Origin: an uncultured Alphaproteobacteria bacterium
GTDB lineage: Bacteria > Pseudomonadota > Alphaproteobacteria > HIMB59
DNA: 53,347 nt
Assembly: GCA_902632575.1 (NCBI GenBank)
Contig: CACPCY010000002.1
Span: 1 to 53,347 of the forward strand
Reading direction: 5' to 3'
Shown here: positions 34,840 through 43,463 of the stretch, one piece after another
Layout of the letters: each line of letters begins with the position of its first letter
Position numbering within the stretch: position 1 is the stretch's first letter
Program-made: the position numbers and the translations under genes
Notes under the pieces: generated by a model
Seen by the model: only the letters and a program-made list of their open reading frames with translations
The model's database searches: none
What the model was told of the DNA's origin: nothing

Positions 34840-35199
34840 TTAGATATTTCTGCAGGGTAGGCCCTCAGCTTTTTCAGCCTTGAGAGCTTCGGCAGCTTTT
34901 GTTGCTTTTTCAACTGAGTCGAAAACAAGTTCAGGGAAAAGAACAAATGGTTTTGCTCTATCAGCGCTAAGCTGTCCAACACACCAAGTCTTACCGGGCT
35001 CAACACACATAACCATGTATGTTCCAGGTATAGGACCATAGTGTCTGTTATTTAGAGCAAAAAGGCACTCTGCCATATCATTTAATTTATCTACATCTAA
35101 ATTTTGAAGTGCTTTTTTTTCTAATTCATTTAACGGGGTATCAAGAGCACCAAGTGTTTCTTTTCCCCATGGGATCTCCTGCATATTTTGTTTTTTCAT
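34840..35199 (-). CDS. Unknown protein encoded after the amidohydrolase
   Basis: 119 residues. No signal peptide or membrane helix. A central beta-rich part (YGPIPGTYMVMCVEPGKTWCVGQ in shorter pieces: GPIPGTYMV, CVEPGKTW) is followed by a helical tail (EKATKAAEALKAEKAEG). I recognise no family. It starts 3 bases after the amidohydrolase large-subunit stop and ends 4 bases before the cupin start, so it is translationally tied to both; it may be an accessory or maturation protein for the iron amidohydrolase. Confidence 0.65.
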   Translation of the reverse strand: MKKQNMQEIPWGKETLGALDTPLNELEKKALQNLDVDKLNDMAECLFALNNRHYGPIPGTYMVMCVEPGKTWCVGQLSADRAKPFVLFPELVFDSVEKATKAAEALKAEKAEGLPCRNI

Positions 35200-35202
35200 A
35201 GT

Positions 35203-37557
35203 TTAAGGTAAAGGCCCGTCCTTTAAAAATCCCTTGAGTGTATTTTCCATAATTCTAGAGACATTATTATTGTAATTATTATGTGATAGACTTCCGCACC
35301 AAGCTAAAGACCCCGGTGCAAACATTGCTCCGTTGTTTGGTGTTTTATAGTAAATCATATCAGCTCTTACCATTGGATTTTCATGACCTCCACCATAGTA
35401 ACCACGAACAGCAAAGTGTATTTCCTCGTTAACTTGCAACATCATATTAGAGTGATCTTGTGAACGAGCTAAATAATAGGCATTATGTGGAGTTCCAAAC
35501 TCTAAGTCGTATCTGTCTAACTCTAAACCAGCAGCTCCTCCGCCAACTAAACCAAAATCGCCAATCACCTCATCTGCTCCGATACCCTCGAAGATCCATG
35601 AACATTCAGGTTTAAAACTGTCTTCTTCTCTTTTGTAGTATGACGATACGTCAAATCCATATGAAGTAAAAGTCAACCCACACACTTTAGAGGGTATTCT
35701 TCCTCGAGCTCTCCACATACCTCCATATTTACCATCAAAAGCATTATTGTATTCACCTGGATTAGAAGTCCAAGCTCTTGTTCCAGCTTCACCTTTTCGA
35801 ACTTCGGTAATGTTGGAGTTGTCTGGATGGTATTCACTAATCCAATAAAATCCATCAGAACCTAAATAAAAACATCTACCACCTTGCATTTGATAGGACT
35901 CTAAAGCATCCATATATTTTTCAGAAGAATACTCTGGGTGACTTCCTGTCATTACAACTTTATATCGATTCAATAAGTTTATGCCCTCGTGCTCCAAATC
36001 CTCATCTGTTAGAACGTCAAAATCAAAACCTTTTTCTTCGAGCCAATCTGTTAGGTGTAAGTCAGCGTTAAGTTGCCACAATGATGGAGAAAGCCAATGT
36101 CTGTACTTAGGTCTCATATTAAGTATTGGTCTAAGTCTCGATGATATTGATACACCGTGTCCATCTGAGTGAAGTGAATAGGTTGATAGCCCATATTCTC
36201 TGTGCTCATTTAAATATAAATCTGCAGGCTCAAGCACAGGTACTTTACCTGCTAATAATTGTGCTACTACAGAGTTAGTTCCAAGATTATCATTGGAGTA
36301 AGCCATGTAACTATTAGTAGGCAATAAGAATAAAGTTTTTGCAGTTGCTGTTCCTTTTGGAGGTTTAACACAAAATGGAATGTAATCCTCATTTTCTGAT
36401 TCCTCTCTTCCATCTACTCTCAGTCTTGCAGCATAAACTCCACTTTTTAATCCCTCAGGTACTTTTAGTGTAAAGTCTACATCCCATCTGGCATCATCTA
36501 TGTCATCATCATGAAAATGAATGGCTCCGTATTCTTCAGGTTTATGATGGAATACCATCTCATCTGCTGTCCAATTATGTCCGGTCATACCTCTATTTGG
36601 CATGTTAATTATAAATCCGTGATGGTTATTTGGAGATGTATCAACAATCTTTGTTGAGGCAATATTTTTTCCGATATTTGCGTGAAAATCCCAAGCGCCA
36701 ACAACAGTCGATCTAACAGTCGTGTTACATTCATCATAACTTGAAGCAAGTGTTTCTATTTCAGCCTTAGATAAGGCAATATTAGACAATCTAGGTCTAT
36801 CTATCTTGCCATTATAAGTCTTTGTTTGCTCAGGTAGTTCAATAGGATGAGGTACCTCTTTAAAATGCCCTCCGGAAATATGTCTACCTGATCTATTGTT
36901 AAGTGTTGTGGCAGCTATTAAAAGTGGGGCATCATTTGCAGCTGGTAAAACTGAGCTTGTGGTCTCAATGATAGCTGAGGTTTCTTCAATTGGATTTAAA
37001 ATAGCCATACCCAAACCCCCATTTGTGGAAGTAACTCTGGGTTCTTGATGAAGTGTTAGCCTTCTTGATTGGGCATCAAATGTTGCGATTACTAGATACC
37101 AGACCTTTCTTAAAAGCTTTTTTTCTGAAGAAACAGAAACAACCTGAGAACCATCACCAATTTCTACAGATAAACAACCTTCATCATTAATAAAAAGACC
37201 ATAGCCTTTTTTTTCTTCCTCGTTAAATTTAGTAAAAATTCCCTGTCTGCCTTTGTCTGGAGTAGTCGGGAAAATGTAAGCCTGCATTGTAAAACTCTCT
37301 AAATTTAAATTATCGTGTTGAGGCATGATGATATATGATCCACCATGTATTCTCTGGTTTTTTCCTTGATAAGTTCCGTTACAAGCAGCATCTATTTCAG
37401 CTTCTTTATATCCTGGGCCTTCAGGATTTGTGTCACCGTGTATAAGGCGGACTAATTGAACTTCATAACTATCATTGTATTCTGCATTTATATAAAATTT
37501 TACCTCTTCGCCGGGGTGCGCTGAGTACTTGTCACTATATCCAGTTATTTTTAACAT
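35203..37557 (-). CDS. dmfA2: N,N-dimethylformamidase-type amidohydrolase, large (beta) subunit
   Basis: 784 residues (762 in Paracoccus as recalled). An N-terminal Ig-like strand region, then a LamG/jelly-roll domain (about 70-290), then the C-terminal catalytic domain. Residues equivalent to the recalled two-Tyr-one-carboxylate iron site appear conserved at a constant offset: Tyr420 (TNSYMAY), Tyr460 (GLSTY) and Glu542 (GSHPEY), with His540 beside it and Glu679 (GLELDRYD) as catalytic partner. The enzyme class hydrolyses N,N-dimethylformamide to dimethylamine and formate; the natural substrate here may differ. One-base overlap with the small subunit gene. Confidence 0.85.
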   Translation of the reverse strand: MLKITGYSDKYSAHPGEEVKFYINAEYNDSYEVQLVRLIHGDTNPEGPGYKEAEIDAACNGTYQGKNQRIHGGSYIIMPQHDNLNLESFTMQAYIFPTTPDKGRQGIFTKFNEEEKKGYGLFINDEGCLSVEIGDGSQVVSVSSEKKLLRKVWYLVIATFDAQSRRLTLHQEPRVTSTNGGLGMAILNPIEETSAIIETTSSVLPAANDAPLLIAATTLNNRSGRHISGGHFKEVPHPIELPEQTKTYNGKIDRPRLSNIALSKAEIETLASSYDECNTTVRSTVVGAWDFHANIGKNIASTKIVDTSPNNHHGFIINMPNRGMTGHNWTADEMVFHHKPEEYGAIHFHDDDIDDARWDVDFTLKVPEGLKSGVYAARLRVDGREESENEDYIPFCVKPPKGTATAKTLFLLPTNSYMAYSNDNLGTNSVVAQLLAGKVPVLEPADLYLNEHREYGLSTYSLHSDGHGVSISSRLRPILNMRPKYRHWLSPSLWQLNADLHLTDWLEEKGFDFDVLTDEDLEHEGINLLNRYKVVMTGSHPEYSSEKYMDALESYQMQGGRCFYLGSDGFYWISEYHPDNSNITEVRKGEAGTRAWTSNPGEYNNAFDGKYGGMWRARGRIPSKVCGLTFTSYGFDVSSYYKREEDSFKPECSWIFEGIGADEVIGDFGLVGGGAAGLELDRYDLEFGTPHNAYYLARSQDHSNMMLQVNEEIHFAVRGYYGGGHENPMVRADMIYYKTPNNGAMFAPGSLAWCGSLSHNNYNNNVSRIMENTLKGFLKDGPLP

Positions 37558-37985
37558 TACTCTTCCCCGCTATATTCCTCTAGAAGTCTATTAATCCTTT
37601 TTAAAAATATTGCATGTTCACATGCCTCTTCTGATGAGTAAGAGTCTTCAGTGATTTCAACTGGCTCACCTCTCACCCCTGTAGTTATTCCAATTCTATA
37701 ATCTTCATGTCTTCTTAAGCAAACTGTTACAAAACCATTTTCTTTGCTTCCTCTTCTTAACTTATCTAAAAGTGTTTGAAGATCTTGGCTGTGCTGTATG
37801 ACACCGTGGTCTCTTGTTGCAGCCCTTCCAACTGGTGTTGCTCTATGTTCTTCAATTAAAGATTTTAATTTTTGAGGATCTCTCAACATTTTCAAAATGT
37901 ATTTCTTAGTAATAAAATCATCAGTGTGCTTATGGCCTTTATTTAGTTGGACGTTCGACGGGTGCTTATAGCTGTAATCAGACAT
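37557..37985 (-). CDS. dmfA1: N,N-dimethylformamidase-type amidohydrolase, small (alpha) subunit
   Basis: 142 residues (132 in Paracoccus as recalled). The middle is helical and basic. The C-terminal half (YRIGITTGVRGEPVEI, then SSEEACEHAIFLKRI) lines up with the recalled small subunit region ending in EEAMHAVFLRRIEDVRAEL. The small subunit packs against the large one in an alpha2-beta2 enzyme. It starts 105 bp after the symporter stop; that gap contains an unused AAGGAGGAA ribosome-site-like sequence (minus strand, 38064-38072). A stop codon shortly upstream fixes the start at 37985. Confidence 0.82.
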   Translation of the reverse strand: MSDYSYKHPSNVQLNKGHKHTDDFITKKYILKMLRDPQKLKSLIEEHRATPVGRAATRDHGVIQHSQDLQTLLDKLRRGSKENGFVTVCLRRHEDYRIGITTGVRGEPVEITEDSYSSEEACEHAIFLKRINRLLEEYSGEE

Positions 37986-38090
37986 AACTCTATTTTAAAT
38001 ATACTTGACCTTTCGCACAGTTTTTTGTTCCAAATAATGAAACACAATACGAAAAATTCCTATTCCTCCTTAATTTTAAGTACTTTATCA

Positions 38091-40145
38091 TCATAATGCA
38101 TAAACGGAAAGTATTACAGTTGCCACAGCCATGCCAATTAATATAAGTGGCCAACCATACCCCCCACCCATTCTATCAATGTAGTTTCCTTGCTCCTCAA
38201 CATCGTCAGGAGCCAAATATTCATCACCATTTAATATTGGTTTTTTTGGCAAAGTCGATAAGTCCATCTTGTTGGCTAAAAACCAAATTAAAAATATACC
38301 CGCTACCCACCAAATTATTTGGTAAGCCCACAATGAGGGAATTCCCATCACCCAATTATCATAACTTTGATCCGCACTTCCGAATATTAAATTTCCAAAA
38401 ATCAAACCAGGACCAATAGAAAAAAATGCCCAAATTAAAAAGAAGACATAAGCGAGAGATTTTATTTTTTTTCTTGATGGATGAATGCCCATATGCTGAT
38501 TTAAAAAGTTATGAAATGACTCTCGATGTTCTTTGTCTGTATCGTTACTTGCAAATATTGATGATAAGAAACAAACAATCACATTAAAAAATAAACCCCA
38601 CAATCCGGAATAGATCGTCAAGGGCCATCGTCCCCATGGAAGAGAATTACCTGTCAGCTTATGACCAAAAGTTTCAGCTAAAGTTACAAAACCTAATCCT
38701 GTAATGAGTCCAAGTATTGCACCACCTCTAGTAATCCATTTAAACCAAAGCATTCCAAGTAGAACTGGAAATAATTGAAAGCCAAAGGCTATTGCTAATC
38801 CACCTAACAATATCAGAGAAGTTTCAAAAAAAGTTGCAAGGTAAAGTGCAGCTAAACTTAACAACAACATTGCTAACCTTGCAACTAATAACTCCCTTTT
38901 CCATGAGGGGTTGTTGTCGATATATGGTCTGTATAGATCTCTTGCCACCATACTACCTGAGGTCATTAAAAAAGCAGATAATGTAGATTGAAGAGCAGCT
39001 ATTAGAGATATTGCTAAAAATCCAACAATAATAGGTGAAAGATTGCTGAAGCTCTCTATGAATACATATATTAATGATGATATATTTTGTAGACTTAGCT
39101 CTGGGAGTATTTGATTGATTGCAAAACCATTTGAATTAACAATACTATTAGCCCCGAGAAGGTGTGCTCCAACGCCTAATAAAGGAGCGAATATAAATAA
39201 AAATATACCAACCAAAGCACCTGATCCCCAAACTTGGTAAAAGTAAAATGACCTTGGTGATTTTACTGAATAACTCCACATTGAAAATGTGGGAGAAAGC
39301 ACAATACCCATATAAGATAAAGTAAAGGATAAAATCATAACTGCTGTCCACGGTCCTCCCAATGGGTTGTTCTTTCCAATACCTGCAACCCACTGAATTA
39401 CACCAGGAACATTGAAATACCCTGAAATATCACCGCCCCCATATCCTCCTGTAGTTCCCCATGATCCAAATGAAATAAAGCTATTCGCCATAGATAAGTC
39501 TTCAAAAAAACTTAAACCTCCTAAATAGTTAAATACACCAAAACCAAGTGCTAAGAAAAAGACAAAAAACAACCAAGACTGAACAACACTTACACTGACC
39601 ATTGGTTTAAACCCACCTGATACAATATAAAATAGGACAACAGCAGTTAGTGCCCACATGGCAGAGTCTCTAGTGATTTCACCCCTGCTTATAAACTCAA
39701 CAACATTACCGGTGGATCCAATAATTATACCCAGAAACGGAACAGCAAAAAATAATCCGATTATCAGGACTACAATTCTAAGTGTATTACTTTGATAATA
39801 TTTATAATACATCTCCCCTGGAGTGATAAAATTAAATTTCCTACTTAACATCCATTGCCTTTTAAAAAACAAAATACTACCAAGAGGTATTGTTATGACA
39901 ATTGCAGCAGTAGCGAGAAAGGAATATCCATCTGCGTAAATTAGGGACGGAAAAGATATGATAGTGATCCCTGCAAAAGTAGTCACAGTTGCTGAGAAAA
40001 AGAATACCCAAGGAGATACACTTCTATCTGCTAGATAGTAAGCTTCAGGAGTTTTATTTTTTCTAAGAGTTCTAGCTCCCCAGAAAAGACAAAAGCTTAT
40101 ATATAGGACGAGAAAGAAAAAAAACCAATATAGATTAGCGACCAT
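38091..40145 (-). CDS. Sodium:solute symporter (SSS family)
   Basis: 684 residues, at least 13 membrane segments. Helix 1-2 with YYLADRSVSPW (about 36-46), VTTFAGITIISFPS (about 54-67), and the Na2-site-like helix with LIAALQSTLSAFLMTSGSMVARDLY (in pieces, about 379-403) are SSS hallmarks. The C-terminal part has extra helices, longer than PutP. It would use the sodium gradient to import an organic solute. It lies between the hydrolase gene and the amidohydrolase subunits, which makes it the likely importer of that substrate. Confidence 0.88.
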   Translation of the reverse strand: MVANLYWFFFFLVLYISFCLFWGARTLRKNKTPEAYYLADRSVSPWVFFFSATVTTFAGITIISFPSLIYADGYSFLATAAIVITIPLGSILFFKRQWMLSRKFNFITPGEMYYKYYQSNTLRIVVLIIGLFFAVPFLGIIIGSTGNVVEFISRGEITRDSAMWALTAVVLFYIVSGGFKPMVSVSVVQSWLFFVFFLALGFGVFNYLGGLSFFEDLSMANSFISFGSWGTTGGYGGGDISGYFNVPGVIQWVAGIGKNNPLGGPWTAVMILSFTLSYMGIVLSPTFSMWSYSVKSPRSFYFYQVWGSGALVGIFLFIFAPLLGVGAHLLGANSIVNSNGFAINQILPELSLQNISSLIYVFIESFSNLSPIIVGFLAISLIAALQSTLSAFLMTSGSMVARDLYRPYIDNNPSWKRELLVARLAMLLLSLAALYLATFFETSLILLGGLAIAFGFQLFPVLLGMLWFKWITRGGAILGLITGLGFVTLAETFGHKLTGNSLPWGRWPLTIYSGLWGLFFNVIVCFLSSIFASNDTDKEHRESFHNFLNQHMGIHPSRKKIKSLAYVFFLIWAFFSIGPGLIFGNLIFGSADQSYDNWVMGIPSLWAYQIIWWVAGIFLIWFLANKMDLSTLPKKPILNGDEYLAPDDVEEQGNYIDRMGGGYGWPLILIGMAVATVILSVYAL

Positions 40146-40159
40146 AACTCAAACTTGAA

Positions 40160-41023
40160 TTAAGAGTTGTAATCAGTCTTTTCCTTGATGATTCTGAGTG
40201 CCTCTAATAAATATACTCTAAATACTTCATGGTTTTCACTCATTGGGAAATGACCAATATCTCTCATTTCAATATAAACTCCTCCTTTAATTTGTCTGGC
40301 AGTATCTTCTGTTGCTTCGGGAGGGGTTAGGTAATCATAAGTGCCAGTCAGCATGATAACAGGGCACTTGTGACCATCGATATTTTGTAGCTCATCTCTT
40401 AAATCATGATCAACTGAATAAAAATGAAGGTCTCCTTTAAAAGCCTCTGATCCTTGGGTGTAATAATGCCAAGTTAACCATCTATCCATGTCTGGAGATT
40501 GTGGGGCCATTAAATCCCAAACTCCGCTACCACATACTTGAGCTGCATTGGCATGAGGATGCCTCCACCAATCTATATAAAAACCAGGGGAGTAATGCGC
40601 AGCTTCGACAGGAATCACAGCTTTAAATTTATTTGGATATTTCAAAGCTAGCTGAAGAGCCACATTTCCTCCAAAAGAGGAACCCATAAATATAGGGTTT
40701 TCAAGATCTAGGGCCTTACAAAGTTCTACAATAAAATTGCAGTAATGCTCTGCTGTTAATTTGTATTCTTCTTTCCACCATTCTGTGTTGTGAGGTGGAT
40801 CTGACTTACCATGTCTTGGAAGATCATATGCTATAACTTGATAATTTTGAGTTATTTCTTCATCTTCAAGCAATCCTCTCCATTGATGATTATGGCAACC
40901 AGCGGTATGTTGACATATTAATGGAGTGCCTTTACCGTTTGAAAGATAAAAGACTTTATATTGTTGACCATCTACCTCGATGGTAACGTATCTACCAATT
41001 GGGTCGTGGTGTTTTACTGCCAT
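40160..41023 (-). CDS. Alpha/beta hydrolase
   Basis: 287 residues. Oxyanion-side motif QHTAGCHNHQWR (about 38-49), nucleophile elbow GSSFGGN (about 118-124, Ser120), acid in GTYDYLTPP (about 227-235) and His in DIGHFPMSE (about 256-264). Probably an esterase, lactonase or C-C hydrolase; an insert with many Trp and His (YIDWWRHPHAN) forms the lid. It follows the SCP2-like gene and precedes the symporter by 14 bases. Confidence 0.85.
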   Translation of the reverse strand: MAVKHHDPIGRYVTIEVDGQQYKVFYLSNGKGTPLICQHTAGCHNHQWRGLLEDEEITQNYQVIAYDLPRHGKSDPPHNTEWWKEEYKLTAEHYCNFIVELCKALDLENPIFMGSSFGGNVALQLALKYPNKFKAVIPVEAAHYSPGFYIDWWRHPHANAAQVCGSGVWDLMAPQSPDMDRWLTWHYYTQGSEAFKGDLHFYSVDHDLRDELQNIDGHKCPVIMLTGTYDYLTPPEATEDTARQIKGGVYIEMRDIGHFPMSENHEVFRVYLLEALRIIKEKTDYNS

Positions 41024-41048
41024 GAATTTTTCCTTTCAATTTTCTTAA

Positions 41049-41438
41049 TCATACTGGAACTCCTGATTGTCTTAACAATTCAAATTGAACGGTAAAGTTT
41101 CTAAGGTTTTGCATTAAGACTAAATGATTCCCCTCGATTTTAAGATCCTCTCTAAATGATGCTGCATAGATACCATGAAACATAGGTTTTGGAACTGGCT
41201 TCGCAAACTCTCTCCATGTTTGCTCTGATGCCCTTAATGCAAAATCATATGGATCTAAACCCCCTGGATTAGTATTAATGTTTTTTACCTTTCCATCGTG
41301 CATCTCGATAATCACTCTGACACTACCCATGTCAAAAAGAAATGAACAAGTGTAATATTTCGCCATAGCTTTGATAGTTTCATCTTTTTCAGTTAGCTCT
41401 TTATATTTTTTTGCCCAGGATTTTACATCTATACTCAT
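41049..41438 (-). CDS. SCP2-like (sterol-carrier/lipid-binding) small protein
   Basis: 129 residues. The pattern FDMGSVRVIIEMHDGKV, then DFALRASEQTWREFAK, then EDLKIEGNHLVLMQNL corresponds to the SCP2 fold: a beta sheet with dG-x-V, the D-x-x-l-x-a-s-x-x-x-W segment and the l-k-i-e-G-d turn. SCP2-type proteins bind hydrophobic ligands. It is placed between the flotillin-like and hydrolase genes with gaps of 9 and 25 bases. Assigned by pattern only. Confidence 0.65.
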   Translation of the reverse strand: MSIDVKSWAKKYKELTEKDETIKAMAKYYTCSFLFDMGSVRVIIEMHDGKVKNINTNPGGLDPYDFALRASEQTWREFAKPVPKPMFHGIYAASFREDLKIEGNHLVLMQNLRNFTVQFELLRQSGVPV

Positions 41439-41447
41439 GAGTGATCC

Positions 41448-43436
41448 CTATTTCTTTTTCCTAGGTGTTTTTGTAGATTGCTCATCAAATCTCATATGCT
41501 TGTCCTTCTTGGGGTCATCATAGTCACCGAGAATATTTCTGATATTACTTGCCTCACCAGGGGACATGCCAATTTCTTTTAAAAGACTATCTAGGAACGG
41601 CTGTTGTGCTCTGTATCTTAATGCGGAATTTACAACATTATCTGCTAAAGATCCTTTTTTTGAATATCCGCCTGAAGATGCAGAGGGATTATCGGCGTTG
41701 CCACTCCCTTCAGCTCCACCTCCCTGACTAAATCCAGGTAATCCATTTACGTCAACGACTTTGATTGAGTCGATGTTTTGCATTGGTCTAACCCATTCTC
41801 TAATAATGCCCTCAATCTTTTCAGCTAGTTTTTGTCTAAGAGCGCTTCTTCTACTTGCATCACTTCTTGCATTTTCAGCTTCATTAAGGGCTTTTTTGCC
41901 AGCTGCCTCTATCTCATATCTAATTTTTGCAGCCATAGATGCTAATTTTTCTCTCTCAGCATTCTTACTAGCATCTATCACTCCCAGTGCTTTTGCCTTT
42001 TCTGCTTGCTCAACATCTCGAGTAGTATTGACCTTTTCCTCAGCTTCTACGGCCTTAGCACGGGCATTTTCCTCTTCCATTTTTGTCTTTAAAACCGACT
42101 TAGATTTTTCTAAGACCTCCATTTGTTTTTGCTTTTCTTCAATTTCTATTCTTTTTGCCTTTTCGATATCTAGGACTCTTGTTTCTTGCTCAGCAGCAAT
42201 TTTGAATGCATCAACATTTTTCTGTTGAGCAGTTTTTGCATTTTTAATTTGCTCCTCAGCCATAATATAAGCTTCTTCAGACTCATATCTTTTTCTAGCC
42301 TCTTCTTTTGCTGTTTCAGCTTTTTCCGCAGCAAGTTTAATATCAACCGATCTTTGTTTTTCTAAACGACTAAATTCAACATCTCTTTCCAATTCAAGAA
42401 TAGTTTTTTCTGTCTCAATATCTTTTTGTTTAATATCGATAGAGGTTTGTTGTCTAAACTCATTTTGTTCTTTTCTTCTTTTCTCAATTTCTTGGATAAG
42501 TTTAGTTTCTTGTAAACTTTTTTCCATCTCAACAAAGTCTTTCTTGCTAATCTTTGCAATTTCAATATCTTTCTCTGAGGAGATTTCGGCCAACTCAGAC
42601 TCTTTGTCTTTCTCAGCTTTTGTTTTTACTGTCTCAGTATTTTCAATAGCTCTTTGTTGTTCGATTTCACGTTTTTGTTGATACTTTGAAAATTCTTCTT
42701 CTTTTTCAATCTCAAGAGTTTGCTTGATAGATTGTAGGTTTTTATTTCGAATACTAACCTCTGTATCCTTCTCAATATCATTTCTTTTCTTTTTACGAGA
42801 CTGAGTGAATTCTGTTATTTGAGTTAAACCCTCAGCATCAAATGTATTGGATGGATCAAATACTCCAACAGGTGCTTGGTTAAGAGATGTCAAGGACACA
42901 GTCTCTAACTCTAAACCAGTATGCTTAATTGCTTCTTCAACATGAGATGCAACCTTTTTAATGTACTCAGATCTATTCTCTTGAATTTCATCAAGGCTCA
43001 TTTTTGCGGCAACAACACCTAAACCATCGACAAATCGACCTTGAACAAGTTCTTTTAAATGATCAGGTTCTAATGTTCTGTTTCCCAGAGTTTGCGCCGC
43101 TATTGAGACGGCTGCAGTTGTAGGGGCTACTCTGACGTAAAATTCAGCAGTTACCTCTGCCCTCATCCTATTTTTAGTAATAAAAGATTTACTACCGTTT
43201 CGTTGAACCTCTATACAAAGAGTTTTCATTCCCACTGAGGTAATGTTGTGGATAATAGGCAAAACGAAGGCACCTCCACTGATTACAACTTGTTCACCTC
43301 CCATACCAGTTCTAACAAACGCTATTTCCTTTGAGGATCGCCTGTATAACCAATGTAGCAAGTAAACTATAATTGCTATTGCTAACGCTATTAAGATTAT
43401 TATTGCAATAATATCTGCACCACTAGTAATGTTCAT
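41448..43436 (-). CDS. Flotillin-like (SPFH/YqiK) membrane scaffold protein
   Basis: 662 residues. One N-terminal membrane helix (about 9-29), then an SPFH domain (about 33-210: AFVRTGMGGEQVVISGGAFVLP), then a very long charged coiled coil (about 210-545, Glu/Lys rich), and a C-terminal glycine/serine-rich linker and flexible tail with basic end (TPRKKK). Flotillins form membrane microdomain scaffolds. A textbook ribosome site (AGGAGGTGATAAAT) precedes it, 27 bases after the rhodopsin stop. Being second in a rhodopsin-led operon is unusual; it may organise the rhodopsin and symporter in one membrane patch. Confidence 0.85.
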   Translation of the reverse strand: MNITSGADIIAIIILIALAIAIIVYLLHWLYRRSSKEIAFVRTGMGGEQVVISGGAFVLPIIHNITSVGMKTLCIEVQRNGSKSFITKNRMRAEVTAEFYVRVAPTTAAVSIAAQTLGNRTLEPDHLKELVQGRFVDGLGVVAAKMSLDEIQENRSEYIKKVASHVEEAIKHTGLELETVSLTSLNQAPVGVFDPSNTFDAEGLTQITEFTQSRKKKRNDIEKDTEVSIRNKNLQSIKQTLEIEKEEEFSKYQQKREIEQQRAIENTETVKTKAEKDKESELAEISSEKDIEIAKISKKDFVEMEKSLQETKLIQEIEKRRKEQNEFRQQTSIDIKQKDIETEKTILELERDVEFSRLEKQRSVDIKLAAEKAETAKEEARKRYESEEAYIMAEEQIKNAKTAQQKNVDAFKIAAEQETRVLDIEKAKRIEIEEKQKQMEVLEKSKSVLKTKMEEENARAKAVEAEEKVNTTRDVEQAEKAKALGVIDASKNAEREKLASMAAKIRYEIEAAGKKALNEAENARSDASRRSALRQKLAEKIEGIIREWVRPMQNIDSIKVVDVNGLPGFSQGGGAEGSGNADNPSASSGGYSKKGSLADNVVNSALRYRAQQPFLDSLLKEIGMSPGEASNIRNILGDYDDPKKDKHMRFDEQSTKTPRKKK

Positions 43437-43463
43437 ACCTATTTATCACCTCCTAAGTTGATG

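Noticed and set aside
37986..38090. Orphan ribosome-site-like AAGGAGGAA upstream of the amidohydrolase small subunit, perhaps for a leader peptide
   Set aside because: No ATG or GTG lies at a suitable distance; a TTG-started frame would run into dmfA1 and looks random.
41761..42228. 155-residue plus-strand open frame opposite the flotillin coiled coil
   Set aside because: It is the shadow of the Glu/Lys-rich repeat (Ser/Phe/Ala-rich on the other strand) with no ribosome site.
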